Origin: Tenacibaculum holothuriorum
Lineage (GTDB): Bacteria > Bacteroidota > Bacteroidia > Flavobacteriales > Flavobacteriaceae
Direction of reading: 5' to 3'
DNA: 64,000 nt
Assembly (NCBI RefSeq): GCF_002120225.1
Contig: NZ_LAPZ01000001.1
Span: 186,001 to 250,000, forward strand
Below are positions 18,801 through 26,039 of the stretch, piece after piece. The stretch's first letter is position 1. The number at the start of each line of letters is the position of its first letter. A model generated the notes under the pieces. That model was not told the DNA's origin, did no database searches, and saw only the letters and a list, made by a program, of their open reading frames with translations. The translations under genes were made by a program, and so were the position numbers.

Positions 18801-19473
18801 TAGGAGCAAATTGCTCTACTTTAGGACCTTCTATAAAAGCTACATTGTCTTTATAAGCTGAAACAATATCATTTGGATTTTGCTTTGATGTTTCTTTTAT
18901 TAATTTGAATAGGGAAGTAGGTTGTTCTTCACCATCAATAACAAAAGTTCCGTTAAATATTTTATGTCTACAGTGTTCAGAATTTACTTGAGAAAAACCA
19001 AATACTTCAGAATCTGTTAACTTTCTTCCTATTTTAGTAGAAACTTCTTCTAAATACTTAATTTCTTCTTGACTAAGCGCTAATCCTTCTTGCTCATTAT
19101 AGCTAGCAATATCTTCTATTTCAAGAATAGCTTCAGGTTGAATATCAATCGTAAAAGTGTCTTGATTAAGTCCATTAAATTTTTGAGAAATCATAGGATC
19201 AAAATCAGAGAAAGCTTCGTTTACATTTTCATACTCTTCAATTCTAATAATATCCGAAATCCCCATATTCTGGGTAATTTCAACTGCATTGGTACTCCAT
19301 GGAGTAATCATAGCTGCTCTTGGACCAACAAAAAAGGCGTCAAGAGACGCCGCGTTTATTTTAGGTTGGTTGCCAAATAACCAAGTAAGTTTTGAAATTG
19401 TTTCTGTAGATAATTCTTTTGTTGCTTGAACAGCAAATACTTTACTGTTTTGGTTTCCGAAGAAATGAATCAT
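15802..19473 (-). CDS. purL: Phosphoribosylformylglycinamidine synthase (large, fused PurL)
   Basis: 1223 residues, the single-chain form of FGAM synthase, which converts FGAR, ATP and glutamine to FGAM in purine synthesis. The N-terminal PurS-like domain comes first. The synthase core has GFSQVNSEHCRHKIFNG and AETHNFPTTVEPFNGAATG in the first half, and KDSLSMKQKY in the second. The class I glutaminase domain from about residue 970 has its nucleophilic cysteine in VGICNGCQLW and the histidine in PHIERSTFQWNW. Complete and unbroken. Monocistronic, with its own terminator; no purine riboswitch-like structure was seen in the short leader. Confidence 0.97.
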   Translation of the reverse strand: MIHFFGNQNSKVFAVQATKELSTETISKLTWLFGNQPKINAASLDAFFVGPRAAMITPWSTNAVEITQNMGISDIIRIEEYENVNEAFSDFDPMISQKFNGLNQDTFTIDIQPEAILEIEDIASYNEQEGLALSQEEIKYLEEVSTKIGRKLTDSEVFGFSQVNSEHCRHKIFNGTFVIDGEEQPTSLFKLIKETSKQNPNDIVSAYKDNVAFIEGPKVEQFAPKRADVSDYYETKEFESVISLKAETHNFPTTVEPFNGAATGSGGEIRDRLAGGKGSLPLAGTAVYMTSYSRLEENRPWEQAMDERKWLYQTPMNILIKASNGASDFGNKFGQPLICGSVLTFEHEEEARKLGFDKVIMQAGGIGYGKKEQALKDTPKEGDKIVILGGENYRIGMGGAAVSSADTGEFSTGIELNAVQRSNPEMQKRAANAVRGMVESEENFIVSIHDHGAGGHLNCLSELVEDTGGNIDLDKLPVGDPTLSDKEIIGNESQERMGLVIAEKHIETLNRIAERERSPMYTVGDVTGDHRFTFESKTNGNKPMDLALEDMFGSSPKTIMTDKTVQRNYAEPTYNKENFTNYLAQVLQLEAVACKDWLTNKVDRCVGGKVAKQQCVGSLQIPLNNVGVMALDYKGKEGIATTIGHSPISGLIAPEAGSKNSIAEALSNIVWAPLREGLQSVSLSANWMWPCKNEGEDARLYKAVKAISDFAIDLGINVPTGKDSLSMKQKYPNEEVISPGTVVISAAANCNDISIVIEPVLKPNKGSIYYINLSQDEFKLGGSSFAQILNKIGNSTPTIVNNDFFKSTFNVMQDLIKEEKIVAGHDVASGGLITTLLELCFADVNVGANIDLSQINENDSIKLLFSENSGIVFQTIDDSVETVFNTNNIEFFKIGMVTESDRLNIKNNDDAFALSVSELRDTWYKTSYLLDDKQTANGLAKDRFDNYKNQPLKYTFPTHFTGKLADVVGIAKGARPKAAIIREKGSNSEREMANAMYLAGFDVKDVHMTDLISGRETLEDIQFIGAVGGFSNSDVLGSAKGWAGAFLYNEKANTALKNFFKREDTLSVGICNGCQLWMELELINPEHKVHGKMTHNDSKKHESSFTSVKIQENNSVMLSTLAGTELGVWISHGEGKFNLPEAEENYNIVAKYGYEGYPNNPNGSDYNTAMMCDNTGRHLVTMPHIERSTFQWNWANYPDGRKDEVSPWLEAFVNARKWIEKKV

Positions 19474-19542
19474 TATGTTAAGTTGTGTTTGTGTTGTTGT
19501 TTTAAAGGCGTAAATTTAATTCTTTTGTATGAAATAGAAGTA

Positions 19543-19575
19543 TAAAAAAAGCTGCAAAATTTTGCAGCTTTTTTA
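19543..19575. terminator. Bidirectional terminator between purL leader and nuclease gene
   Basis: Perfect inverted repeat GCTGCAAAA/TTTTGCAGC (19551-19568) flanked by an A-run and a T-run. It ends the minus-strand nuclease gene from the right orientation only if transcription exits leftward elsewhere; positioned in the purL leader, it may also insulate or attenuate purL. Confidence 0.6.
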
Positions 19576-19576
19576 T

Positions 19577-21709
19577 TTAGTTTATAATTATTTTTCTAGT
19601 AGTGCTTCCTTTGTCGCTTTTAATATTTAATAAATAAACTCCAGTTTTAATTTTATTAAACTCTATTGCATTTGTAGTAGTTTTAGATTCAAATATTTTT
19701 TTACCTGCAATAGAGAATAGGGTTGCTTTTTTTATATTAATATTTAATGGATTTAAAATATAGATTTTATCACTTACAGGATTAGGGTATATACTTAAAC
19801 TTTTTAAAACCTCATCATTTAAACTTGCTGTTGCGGTTTCATGTTTGCCAATTCCATCTACAGTATCTTTATTAAAAGAGTCCCATTCATTATCTTTATC
19901 AAAAGTAGTATTAGGTGATGTTACAGTGCTTTTTCTTCTTAGAGTAACATCTTTTGCAAAGTTTGCGCTTCCTCCATTAAAAACTCCAATAATATCAATT
20001 AAAACATCGTTTTTAAATAACCCTACAGGGTCGTTTCCATTAAAATTAATAGGGGCTCCAAAGTGTGGGGATACATTAGGAACAACTAAATCTGCTTCAT
20101 CAATTAAAGTTTGAATTGAAGCTTGTCCGTTAATAACTACATAAACGTCTCCAGCAGCTAAAGTTCCTGATAAAGTTAATGGTGATACCCATTCACCAGA
20201 ACCATTTGCTTGTCTTTTAATACTATAAATTGATAAATCTACAGGAGCAGAAGTAACATTTGCGATTTCAAGAGCTTTGTTATTACTACCTCCTTCGACA
20301 TATTCTGAAAAGAAGAGTTCACTAGCGTTATTTGTTGAACCATCTGTAGTTGTACCATTTACAGCATTACTTAAAGACGATTCATTATTAGCAGCATCTA
20401 ATGCCGAAACTTGAACACTATACGTCGTAGATTTTGTTAAGCCTGTGGCTGTGTATTCTAAAGATGATGACGAACCAACTTTATTACCATCTAAATAAAT
20501 ATTATAGCCAGTTACTGCTGTATTGTCTGTTGATGCTGTCCAAGAGACTTTAAAAGAAACATCGGTTTGATTACCTATAAAAACATTAGTTGGAGTTGTT
20601 GGTTTTTCTGTATCTTCTAAAGTAGTTCCGTTAACAGGAGAGCTTTGAGCAGATTTGTTATCTGCTGCATCTTTAGCTAATACTGTAAAAGAATAAGTTG
20701 TATTATGATTTAAGTTTGAAATGGTAGTACTTGTGGTTGTAACATTTTTATTTAATGCACCATCAACAAAAATATCATATGAAGTAACAGCTGTATTGTC
20801 AGTAGAAGCTGACCAAGAAATATCTACACTAGAGGTAGTTATATTACTTAGGCTAACGTTAGATGGAGTAGTAGGAGCTTCAGTATCATTATTTGTGTAT
20901 ATTCCCCAAATATCTTCAGCCAAAGGTCCTCCCCAAATTCTTGTTGCTAATCTAGGGTTATCTATGAAAGGATTTCTATTTCCTTGAGCATACGTGTTTG
21001 AAGTATTTCCATGATAAGTGTTTCTTTGTTTTTCAAAATCTGAAACAGGGTCTTCTGCATTCCACTGTAAAAACAAATCAATCATATTGTCAGGAGTATC
21101 TGTTGTACTACCAACTCCAACAGCAGTAGGCAAACATTGATCTCCGTATCGTAAATACATATACATCATCATTCTAGCTACATCACCTTTCCATTCATCA
21201 CCTGGGTACCAACCTCCAGTTACAAAGTTAGAATTTCCTGAACCAGAAGCAAATTTACTATTACTTCTATTAGAGTTTTGAGTAGCGTCTGCAGGTCTAA
21301 GGTTGTGAGCATCTGAACCTGGACCTTCAAAACCTAAATTAGGATTACCTAGAGAGCGAGCAAAAACATGTTCTCTGTTCCATTCTCCTTGTCCACCACC
21401 ATTATTATTTATTCCTCTAGTTCTGTCATTAACAATTGTTCCATCAGAACCATTTTCCCATCCGTAAATTAATAATACTTCAGAACTATTATTTGGATTT
21501 ACATCAGTAGCTTTTGAAGCTTCCCAAGTATCGGGAGTATACGTTAAAAATTTAGTGTGAGTATTAGTTATTTTAGTAGCTAAAGCGTCTTTTAATGATA
21601 TACCGGTGAGGTTTAAGTTGACATCATTATAATAAGCTTGTTGAGATAAAATATTACTTGATATGAATAGTAATATTATAAAAAAGATTGAGGGTAGTTT
21701 TTTTATCAT
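19577..21709 (-). CDS. Secreted endonuclease I-family nuclease with FN3, lamin-tail and T9SS domains
   Basis: 710 residues. Signal peptide (about 1-22, ending NILSQ). An endonuclease I/NucM-type domain covers about 25-275, with the catalytic segment NREHVFARSLGN and the following GSDAHNLRPADATQN. Two fibronectin type III repeats lie at about 280-455 (PTTPSNVSLSNITTSSVDISW, then the similar PTTPTNVFIGNQTDVSFKVSW unit). A lamin-tail domain comes next (about 463-600, ELFFSEYVEGGSNNKALEIAN). The last ~75 residues are a type IX sorting domain. Predicted extracellular DNase for nutrient or biofilm DNA. It follows a carboxypeptidase-regulatory-like gene by 4 nt. Confidence 0.92.
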   Translation of the reverse strand: MIKKLPSIFFIILLFISSNILSQQAYYNDVNLNLTGISLKDALATKITNTHTKFLTYTPDTWEASKATDVNPNNSSEVLLIYGWENGSDGTIVNDRTRGINNNGGGQGEWNREHVFARSLGNPNLGFEGPGSDAHNLRPADATQNSNRSNSKFASGSGNSNFVTGGWYPGDEWKGDVARMMMYMYLRYGDQCLPTAVGVGSTTDTPDNMIDLFLQWNAEDPVSDFEKQRNTYHGNTSNTYAQGNRNPFIDNPRLATRIWGGPLAEDIWGIYTNNDTEAPTTPSNVSLSNITTSSVDISWSASTDNTAVTSYDIFVDGALNKNVTTTSTTISNLNHNTTYSFTVLAKDAADNKSAQSSPVNGTTLEDTEKPTTPTNVFIGNQTDVSFKVSWTASTDNTAVTGYNIYLDGNKVGSSSSLEYTATGLTKSTTYSVQVSALDAANNESSLSNAVNGTTTDGSTNNASELFFSEYVEGGSNNKALEIANVTSAPVDLSIYSIKRQANGSGEWVSPLTLSGTLAAGDVYVVINGQASIQTLIDEADLVVPNVSPHFGAPINFNGNDPVGLFKNDVLIDIIGVFNGGSANFAKDVTLRRKSTVTSPNTTFDKDNEWDSFNKDTVDGIGKHETATASLNDEVLKSLSIYPNPVSDKIYILNPLNINIKKATLFSIAGKKIFESKTTTNAIEFNKIKTGVYLLNIKSDKGSTTRKIIIN

Positions 21710-21713
21710 TAAA

Positions 21714-22502
21714 TTAGTTCTTAGAATTAGGGATTCTATTTCTTTCTATTTTCCCTTTTTTTAGTGCTTTATAGCTTTCATAACAATTTAATACAGCTTC
21801 GATCATTTGTAAATCGCTAGCTTTTTTAATGAAATATTCTGAATAATTACAATCCTCTAATAATTTAGTGAGTTCTTGTTTGTCCATTTCGAGGTATTCC
21901 ATCATAACTTCTCTGTCGAATTTACCAGCTAACATCTTACGTAAATCGTCTTCTTTTTTTAGTTTTTTTAATTTTCTAAGCTGCTTTGGTTTTTTTCCAA
22001 AGAGATTGTATACTAAATCTACTGGGTTTAATAATTTAGCAATAGGAGAAGATGATATTCGTTGTGGTCTACCTACTTCATAGGTTTGAGGTAATCCGTT
22101 AATATGGATTCTCGTAAACCTATCTTTAGGTACTTGCTTAACATCTACTTCTAAAATACCGATTAATTTAGTAGATTTAATTACTACTTCTTTTACTTCT
22201 TCAGGTTTTTCAACTAAAGAAATGATAACTTCATTGCCTTTTAATAAATCATTTGTTACTCTAAGTTTTATAGAAGAAAATCCTAAATAAGATACTAATA
22301 CAGTATCATTAGTTTTTGCAGCAAGTTCAAATAAACCATTTTCATTAGTTATGGTACCAACTACAGTATTTAAGTTTAAGATATGTGCTGCACTTAATGG
22401 TTTTTTAGTTTCTGAATGCACAATTTGTCCTTTTAACTTTTTTTGAGAAAAAAGTATTGAAGAACTTAAAAATAATATTATAAGGAGTAGATATTTTTGC
22501 AT
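21714..22502 (-). CDS. Secreted carboxypeptidase-regulatory-like domain protein
   Basis: 262 residues. Signal peptide (about 1-19, SSSILFSQ). The N-terminal domain (about 20-105) matches the CarboxypepD_reg-like fold: KLKGQIVHSETKKPLSAAHI, then TVVGTITNENGLFEL and VLVSYLGFSSIKLRV. The C-terminal half is charged and helical (KQLRKLKKLKKEDDLRKML) and has no name I know. Common in Bacteroidetes as periplasmic or outer-membrane-associated proteins of unknown role. It is the first gene of a two-gene unit with the secreted nuclease. Confidence 0.8.
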   Translation of the reverse strand: MQKYLLLIILFLSSSILFSQKKLKGQIVHSETKKPLSAAHILNLNTVVGTITNENGLFELAAKTNDTVLVSYLGFSSIKLRVTNDLLKGNEVIISLVEKPEEVKEVVIKSTKLIGILEVDVKQVPKDRFTRIHINGLPQTYEVGRPQRISSSPIAKLLNPVDLVYNLFGKKPKQLRKLKKLKKEDDLRKMLAGKFDREVMMEYLEMDKQELTKLLEDCNYSEYFIKKASDLQMIEAVLNCYESYKALKKGKIERNRIPNSKN

Positions 22503-22571
22503 GCTGCAATAATAAAGATAATAAAGTGTTTAACAGTTAATAAACTGCTAAAAATGTTTACTATAGTAAAA

Positions 22572-22620
22572 ACAAAAAACTCTAAAACCAGATTAGTTAC
22601 TGTGTTTTAGAGTTTTTTTT
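22572..22620 (-). terminator. Terminator of the tRNA operon
   Basis: On the minus strand, stem AACTCTAAAAC/GTTTTAGAGTT with a 15-nt loop followed by a long T-rich tract, immediately downstream of tRNA-Leu. Confidence 0.85.
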
Positions 22621-22622
22621 TG

Positions 22623-22706
22623 TGCACATAGCGGGAGTCGAACCCGCACGTTCTTACGAACACAAGCCCCTCAAGCCTGCGCGTCTACCAATTCCGCCAT
22701 ACGTGC
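22623..22706 (-). tRNA. tRNA-Leu (anticodon GAG)
   Basis: 84 nt including the discriminator base. Acceptor arms GCACGTA/TATGTGC pair with one G-T. The anticodon stem CAGGC/GCTTG holds a loop TTGAGGG, giving GAG. The long variable arm and TTCGACT T-loop fit a class II leucine tRNA. CCA is not encoded. Confidence 0.95.
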
Positions 22707-22710
22707 TTAA

Positions 22711-22740
22711 ACAAAAAAAGTTAAGCATTAGCTTAACTTT
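22711..22740 (-). terminator. Terminator-like hairpin between two tRNA genes
   Basis: Perfect 10-bp stem AAAGTTAAGC/GCTTAACTTT with an ATTA/TAAT loop, followed on the minus strand by seven T's, right after tRNA-Lys and only about 5 nt before tRNA-Leu. There is no room for a separate tRNA-Leu promoter, so it must be at least partly read through, or act in processing. Confidence 0.6.
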
Positions 22741-22743
22741 TAG

Positions 22744-22816
22744 TGACCGGGCTGGGGCTCGAACCCAGGACCCTCTCCTTAAAAGGGAGATGCTCTACCA
22801 ACTGAGCTACCCGGTC
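22744..22816 (-). tRNA. tRNA-Lys (anticodon TTT)
   Basis: 73 nt including the discriminator. Acceptor arms GACCGGG/CCCGGTC pair perfectly. D arm TAGCTCAGTTGGTAGAGC and T arm CCTGGGTTCGAGCCCCAG are standard. Anticodon loop CTTTTAA gives TTT. First gene of a two-tRNA unit. Confidence 0.96.
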
Positions 22817-22839
22817 ATTGCATTTTGTGATTGCGGGTG

Positions 22840-22847
22840 CAAATATA
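22840..22847 (-). promoter_or_regulatory. -7 box of the tRNA operon promoter
   Basis: TATATTTG on the minus strand (TAnnTTTG consensus) 24 nt upstream of tRNA-Lys. No clear -33 TTG was seen. Confidence 0.55.
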
Positions 22848-22921
22848 CAATGGTTTTTCGTTTTGAAAAAACTTTTTTATGCTTTTTTTTTATAATATTT
22901 GTAAAAACTTAATTTACAGGT

Positions 22922-23440
22922 ATGAAGATTATCTTGTTAGGATATATGGCGAGTGGAAAGTCGACAATTGGTAAGCTACTGGCAAAAAAAATGAATCTTG
23001 ATTTTATAGATTTAGATGAATATATTGAAAATAAGGAACAATTAAAAGTTTCAGAAATTTTTAATACTAAAGGAGAAATCTATTTCAGAAAACAAGAGCA
23101 TTTACATTTAAAAGAATTGTTAGATTTAGAAGGAAGCTTTGTTTTGTCGTTAGGTGGAGGTACTCCTTGCTATGCAGGTAACATGGATATAATTAACGCT
23201 GAAGAAAATGTAAATTCTTTTTATATAAATGTTAGTATTGGAACTATTACTAACAGATTAACGAATGAAAATGAAACAAGACCTTTGGTAGCTAATATCT
23301 CTAAAGATGATTTAGTTGAATTTGTAGCTAAACATTTATTTGAAAGAAGTTTTTTTTACAATCAATCAAAGTTTGTTGTAAAATCTGATGATAAAGAACC
23401 AATCGAAATTGTAGATGAAATATACAGCTTATTAGCTTAA
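22922..23440 (+). CDS. aroK: Shikimate kinase
   Basis: 172 residues, the usual length. P-loop GYMASGKST (7-15), shikimate-binding DLDEY near 30-34, and LSLGGGTP around 76-82, with a lid arginine in ETRPLV. It phosphorylates shikimate at the 3-position in aromatic amino-acid synthesis. Its 3' end overlaps the convergent phosphoribosyltransferase gene by 9 nt. Confidence 0.96.
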   Translation: MKIILLGYMASGKSTIGKLLAKKMNLDFIDLDEYIENKEQLKVSEIFNTKGEIYFRKQEHLHLKELLDLEGSFVLSLGGGTPCYAGNMDIINAEENVNSFYINVSIGTITNRLTNENETRPLVANISKDDLVEFVAKHLFERSFFYNQSKFVVKSDDKEPIEIVDEIYSLLA

Positions 23441-23449
23441 ATAAGCTGT
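23424..23449. terminator. Hairpin across two overlapping gene ends
   Basis: ACAGCTTATT/AATAAGCTGT, a 10-bp inverted repeat that contains both stop codons of convergent genes. No strong T-run follows on either strand, so termination activity is uncertain. Confidence 0.4.
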
Positions 23450-23935
23450 AGTCATATTGTTTTCAAACTTTACAGTTATATGCTCTTTTATAGATGTAGA
23501 CAAAGAAATACCTTTAAAATCGGCTTTTACTGGATATTTTTTATGATTTCTGTTTACTAAAACTGCAGTTTTAAATCGTTTTAATGGTACATTTAAAAAA
23601 TGTTTTACTCCATATATAAGTGTGGTTCCTGAGTTCAATACATCATCAATAAGAATTAATGGTTTATTTGAATATTTTTCAGGAGTAATTGAGGTTGTTA
23701 TTTCGTTTAATGGGTTTTGTTTATCAATAAAAACTTTACAAAGCGTTATTTTTATTGGAGAGATTTCTTGTAATGTTTGTGCTAATTTTTCGGCTAATTT
23801 GAATCCGTTTTCAACAATTCCTGCCAAAATAATTTCTTCTTCATGAATATTCGATTCATAAATTTGATAAGCAATACGCTTTATTTTTTGCTGAATTTGA
23901 GTGTTATTAAGTATAATATTATCTGTAGTTGTCAT
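23432..23935 (-). CDS. PyrR-like phosphoribosyltransferase-family protein
   Basis: 167 residues. The PRPP-binding motif LILIDDVLNSGTTL is clear at about 92-105, and the overall fold order fits type I phosphoribosyltransferases such as PyrR. It could act as uracil phosphoribosyltransferase or pyrimidine regulator, but no attenuator or pyr gene is nearby. Next to an S4-domain RNA-binding gene 9 nt upstream, likely one transcript. Confidence 0.85.
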   Translation of the reverse strand: MTTTDNIILNNTQIQQKIKRIAYQIYESNIHEEEIILAGIVENGFKLAEKLAQTLQEISPIKITLCKVFIDKQNPLNEITTSITPEKYSNKPLILIDDVLNSGTTLIYGVKHFLNVPLKRFKTAVLVNRNHKKYPVKADFKGISLSTSIKEHITVKFENNMTTAYLS

Positions 23936-23944
23936 GGTTATTTG

Positions 23945-24328
23945 TTATAATTCATCAGTTGATTCAGATTCGTAATAATCATCAATATCTCTTCTGTCTT
24001 TTTTAGTAGGCCTACCAGTACCTTTTTTTCTATAGTAGTCTTTAGAATATTTTAATAATTCTGTCTTTTCAAACTGTTCTTTTGGGGTTAGGTCTTTTCT
24101 GTAAAGGTCTACTAATTTTGCTCCAACTCTGTTTGGAGGAATGTCTAAAACCTTAATTTTATAATTTATTTGGTTTTTTCTGACCAAAATTTCTTCATCA
24201 CCATATATTTCTTTAGAAGGTTTAAGGTTTGTTCCATCAATTTTAACATGTCCTTTTTTACATGCATTTGTAGCTAAACTTCTTGTTTTAAATAGTCTTA
24301 TGCACCACAAATATTTATCAATTCTCAT
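23945..24328 (-). CDS. S4-domain RNA-binding protein, Hsp15-like
   Basis: 127 residues. The S4 domain occupies 1-65, opening MRIDKYLWCIRLFKTRSLA and containing KKGHVKIDG, as in Hsp15 (HslR). The C-terminal tail is basic then acidic (KKGTGRPTKKDRRDIDDYYE). Hsp15 rescues stalled 50S subunits that carry nascent chains. Typical length and motifs; paired with a phosphoribosyltransferase gene. Confidence 0.9.
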   Translation of the reverse strand: MRIDKYLWCIRLFKTRSLATNACKKGHVKIDGTNLKPSKEIYGDEEILVRKNQINYKIKVLDIPPNRVGAKLVDLYRKDLTPKEQFEKTELLKYSKDYYRKKGTGRPTKKDRRDIDDYYESESTDEL

Positions 24329-24407
24329 ACAAAAAGTTAAAATTGTTCGTTAAGTTTTTTACAAAGGTATAAAAATGGTAAATTGCGCGTCAAAATTCAA
24401 AAACTAA

Positions 24408-25301
24408 ATGATAAAATTTAAACATCTTTTTTTAACTATTATCGGAAGTGTTGTATTATATTCTTGTGGAAGTGATAATAATACAACTCCATTTGATCAT
24501 GAGGCACAAGCAAAAATTGATAATGATAGTATTGTGAAATTCTTAATGAATCATTATTACGATACTGATAAAGATTCGGTAAAACCCTTGGTTGCAGGAA
24601 AAGTAGCTTTATTAAAAGATGCTGATACTCCTAATGATCCTAGTAAATTAAAAATTCAAACATATAAAGAAGGAGATGTTGAATATAAGTTATATGTTTA
24701 TGTAGCGAGAGAAGGGGCTTATGCTCCGAGTGAAGATAAAGGTTTTCCAACTGTGATGGATTCGGTATATATTAAGTATAGTGGACAAAGAATAGTTAAT
24801 AAAGATAGTCTAACTAGTCCGTTTGATGGAGCAACTAGATGGTTTACTTTAAATGGTGTAGTTAGAGGTTGGACTCATGGAATTTCAGGAAACTTCAAAG
24901 GAGGTAATAATATAACTAATAATGGGCCAATTACTTTTGAAAATGGAGGTAAAGGAGTTTTATTTATCCCTTCTGGTTTAGCTTATAGAAATCTAGGAAA
25001 TGGTAATATACCTGGAAATGCAAATTTAATGTTTTACGTAAATCTTTTTGATATTGTAAAGGATACTGATCATGATAATGATGGTGTTGCATCAATTTTT
25101 GAGGATCCTGATAAAGATGGTGATCCTAGAAATGATGATACAGATGGAGATAGGGTTGCGAATTTTGGAGATGTAGATGATGATGGAGATGGTAAATTAA
25201 CCAAAGATGAAGATGCAAACGGAGATGGAGATCCAAGAAATGATTTTAGTGATCCAAATAAGCCAGATGTACCAGATTATTTAAACAGAGATATTAGATA
25301 A
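24408..25301 (+). CDS. FKBP-type prolyl isomerase lipoprotein with acidic Asp-rich tail
   Basis: 297 residues. Lipobox VLYSC gives an acylated C20. The domain at about 100-215 fits FKBP: VMDSVYIKYSGQRI, then VVRGWTHGISGNFKGG and KGVLFIPSGLAYRN, corresponding to the family's VIxGWxxGL and PxxLAYG motifs, though some active-site aromatics look changed. The last ~75 residues are Asp/Gly-rich units such as DTDHDNDGV, DPDKDGDPRNDDTDGD and DVDDDGDGKLTKDED, resembling thrombospondin type 3/EF-hand-like calcium loops. Likely an envelope folding factor; gliding-related lipoproteins of this type occur in flavobacteria. Confidence 0.85.
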   Translation: MIKFKHLFLTIIGSVVLYSCGSDNNTTPFDHEAQAKIDNDSIVKFLMNHYYDTDKDSVKPLVAGKVALLKDADTPNDPSKLKIQTYKEGDVEYKLYVYVAREGAYAPSEDKGFPTVMDSVYIKYSGQRIVNKDSLTSPFDGATRWFTLNGVVRGWTHGISGNFKGGNNITNNGPITFENGGKGVLFIPSGLAYRNLGNGNIPGNANLMFYVNLFDIVKDTDHDNDGVASIFEDPDKDGDPRNDDTDGDRVANFGDVDDDGDGKLTKDEDANGDGDPRNDFSDPNKPDVPDYLNRDIR

Positions 25302-25307
25302 ATAAAA

Positions 25308-25337
25308 AATCCTCAACAAAATTGTTGAGGATTTTTT
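25308..25337. terminator. Bidirectional terminator
   Basis: AATCCTCAACAA/TTGTTGAGGATT stem (25308-25333) with T-run on the plus strand and A-run before it. It separates the FKBP gene from the convergent pseudouridine synthase gene. Confidence 0.9.
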
Positions 25338-26038
25338 TATGAGTTAATCTTCCAGTCAAATTCTTTAAATATTATTTTCCAATTTTCAGGCAATTCAGTG
25401 TTTAAGCAAAATGGTTTGTTTAAGTAAGGGTGTTTGAATTCTAATTGTTTTGCGTGAAGGAACAGGTTGTCTACACTAAAATTTTCTATGAACATAGTGT
25501 TATGGTTCTTATCGCCATATTTAGGATCACCAATTAAAGGATGACTAATCTTATTCATATGAATTCTTAGTTGATGTAGTCTTCCTGTTTCTGGCTTTAA
25601 TTCAACTAAGCTGTATCTAGAAGAATCGTAAGGTTTTACAGGTATGTCTAAGATAATAGTTTGTAATAAGTTCAAGTTAGTTAAAGCTTCTTTATGTACT
25701 TTACTATCTCTTCCTTTTACTGGAGAATCGATTGTTTTTTCTTCAGGAGCAAAACCTCTTACTATTCCTAAATAAGTCTTTTTTATCGTGTTATTTGTAA
25801 ATAATTCTTGAAATTTGGCTACGTATTTAGTTTCTTTGGCTAAAAGAATTATCCCAGAAGTTTTTCTATCTAATCGGTGAATTGGATAAAATTTCTTTTC
25901 AAATTGGTTGAACAATAATTGTAATAAAGAATCTTCTTCAATAACATTTCTAGAATGATATGCATGATGAACCACAACATTATTGGGTTTAGATACAGCA
26001 ATAATGTATTTATCTTCGTAAATAATAGGAACTTTCAA
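25337..26038 (-). CDS. RluA-family pseudouridine synthase, TruC-like
   Basis: 233 residues. The catalytic motif HRLDRKTSGIILLAK holds the nucleophilic Asp. The N-terminal IIYEDKYIIAVSKPNNVVVHHAYH is characteristic of TruC-type enzymes (tRNA position 65) rather than RluA/D. It lacks an S4 domain. The only suitable start is TTG at 26038, one base after the stop of the upstream TlpA gene, implying translational coupling. Substrate assignment rests on motif resemblance. Confidence 0.85.
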   Translation of the reverse strand: MKVPIIYEDKYIIAVSKPNNVVVHHAYHSRNVIEEDSLLQLLFNQFEKKFYPIHRLDRKTSGIILLAKETKYVAKFQELFTNNTIKKTYLGIVRGFAPEEKTIDSPVKGRDSKVHKEALTNLNLLQTIILDIPVKPYDSSRYSLVELKPETGRLHQLRIHMNKISHPLIGDPKYGDKNHNTMFIENFSVDNLFLHAKQLEFKHPYLNKPFCLNTELPENWKIIFKEFDWKINS

Positions 26039-26039
26039 T

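Noticed and set aside
22622-22912. Plus-strand 96-codon frame over the tRNA genes
   Set aside because: It reads the reverse strand of two well-folded tRNAs; clearly not protein coding.
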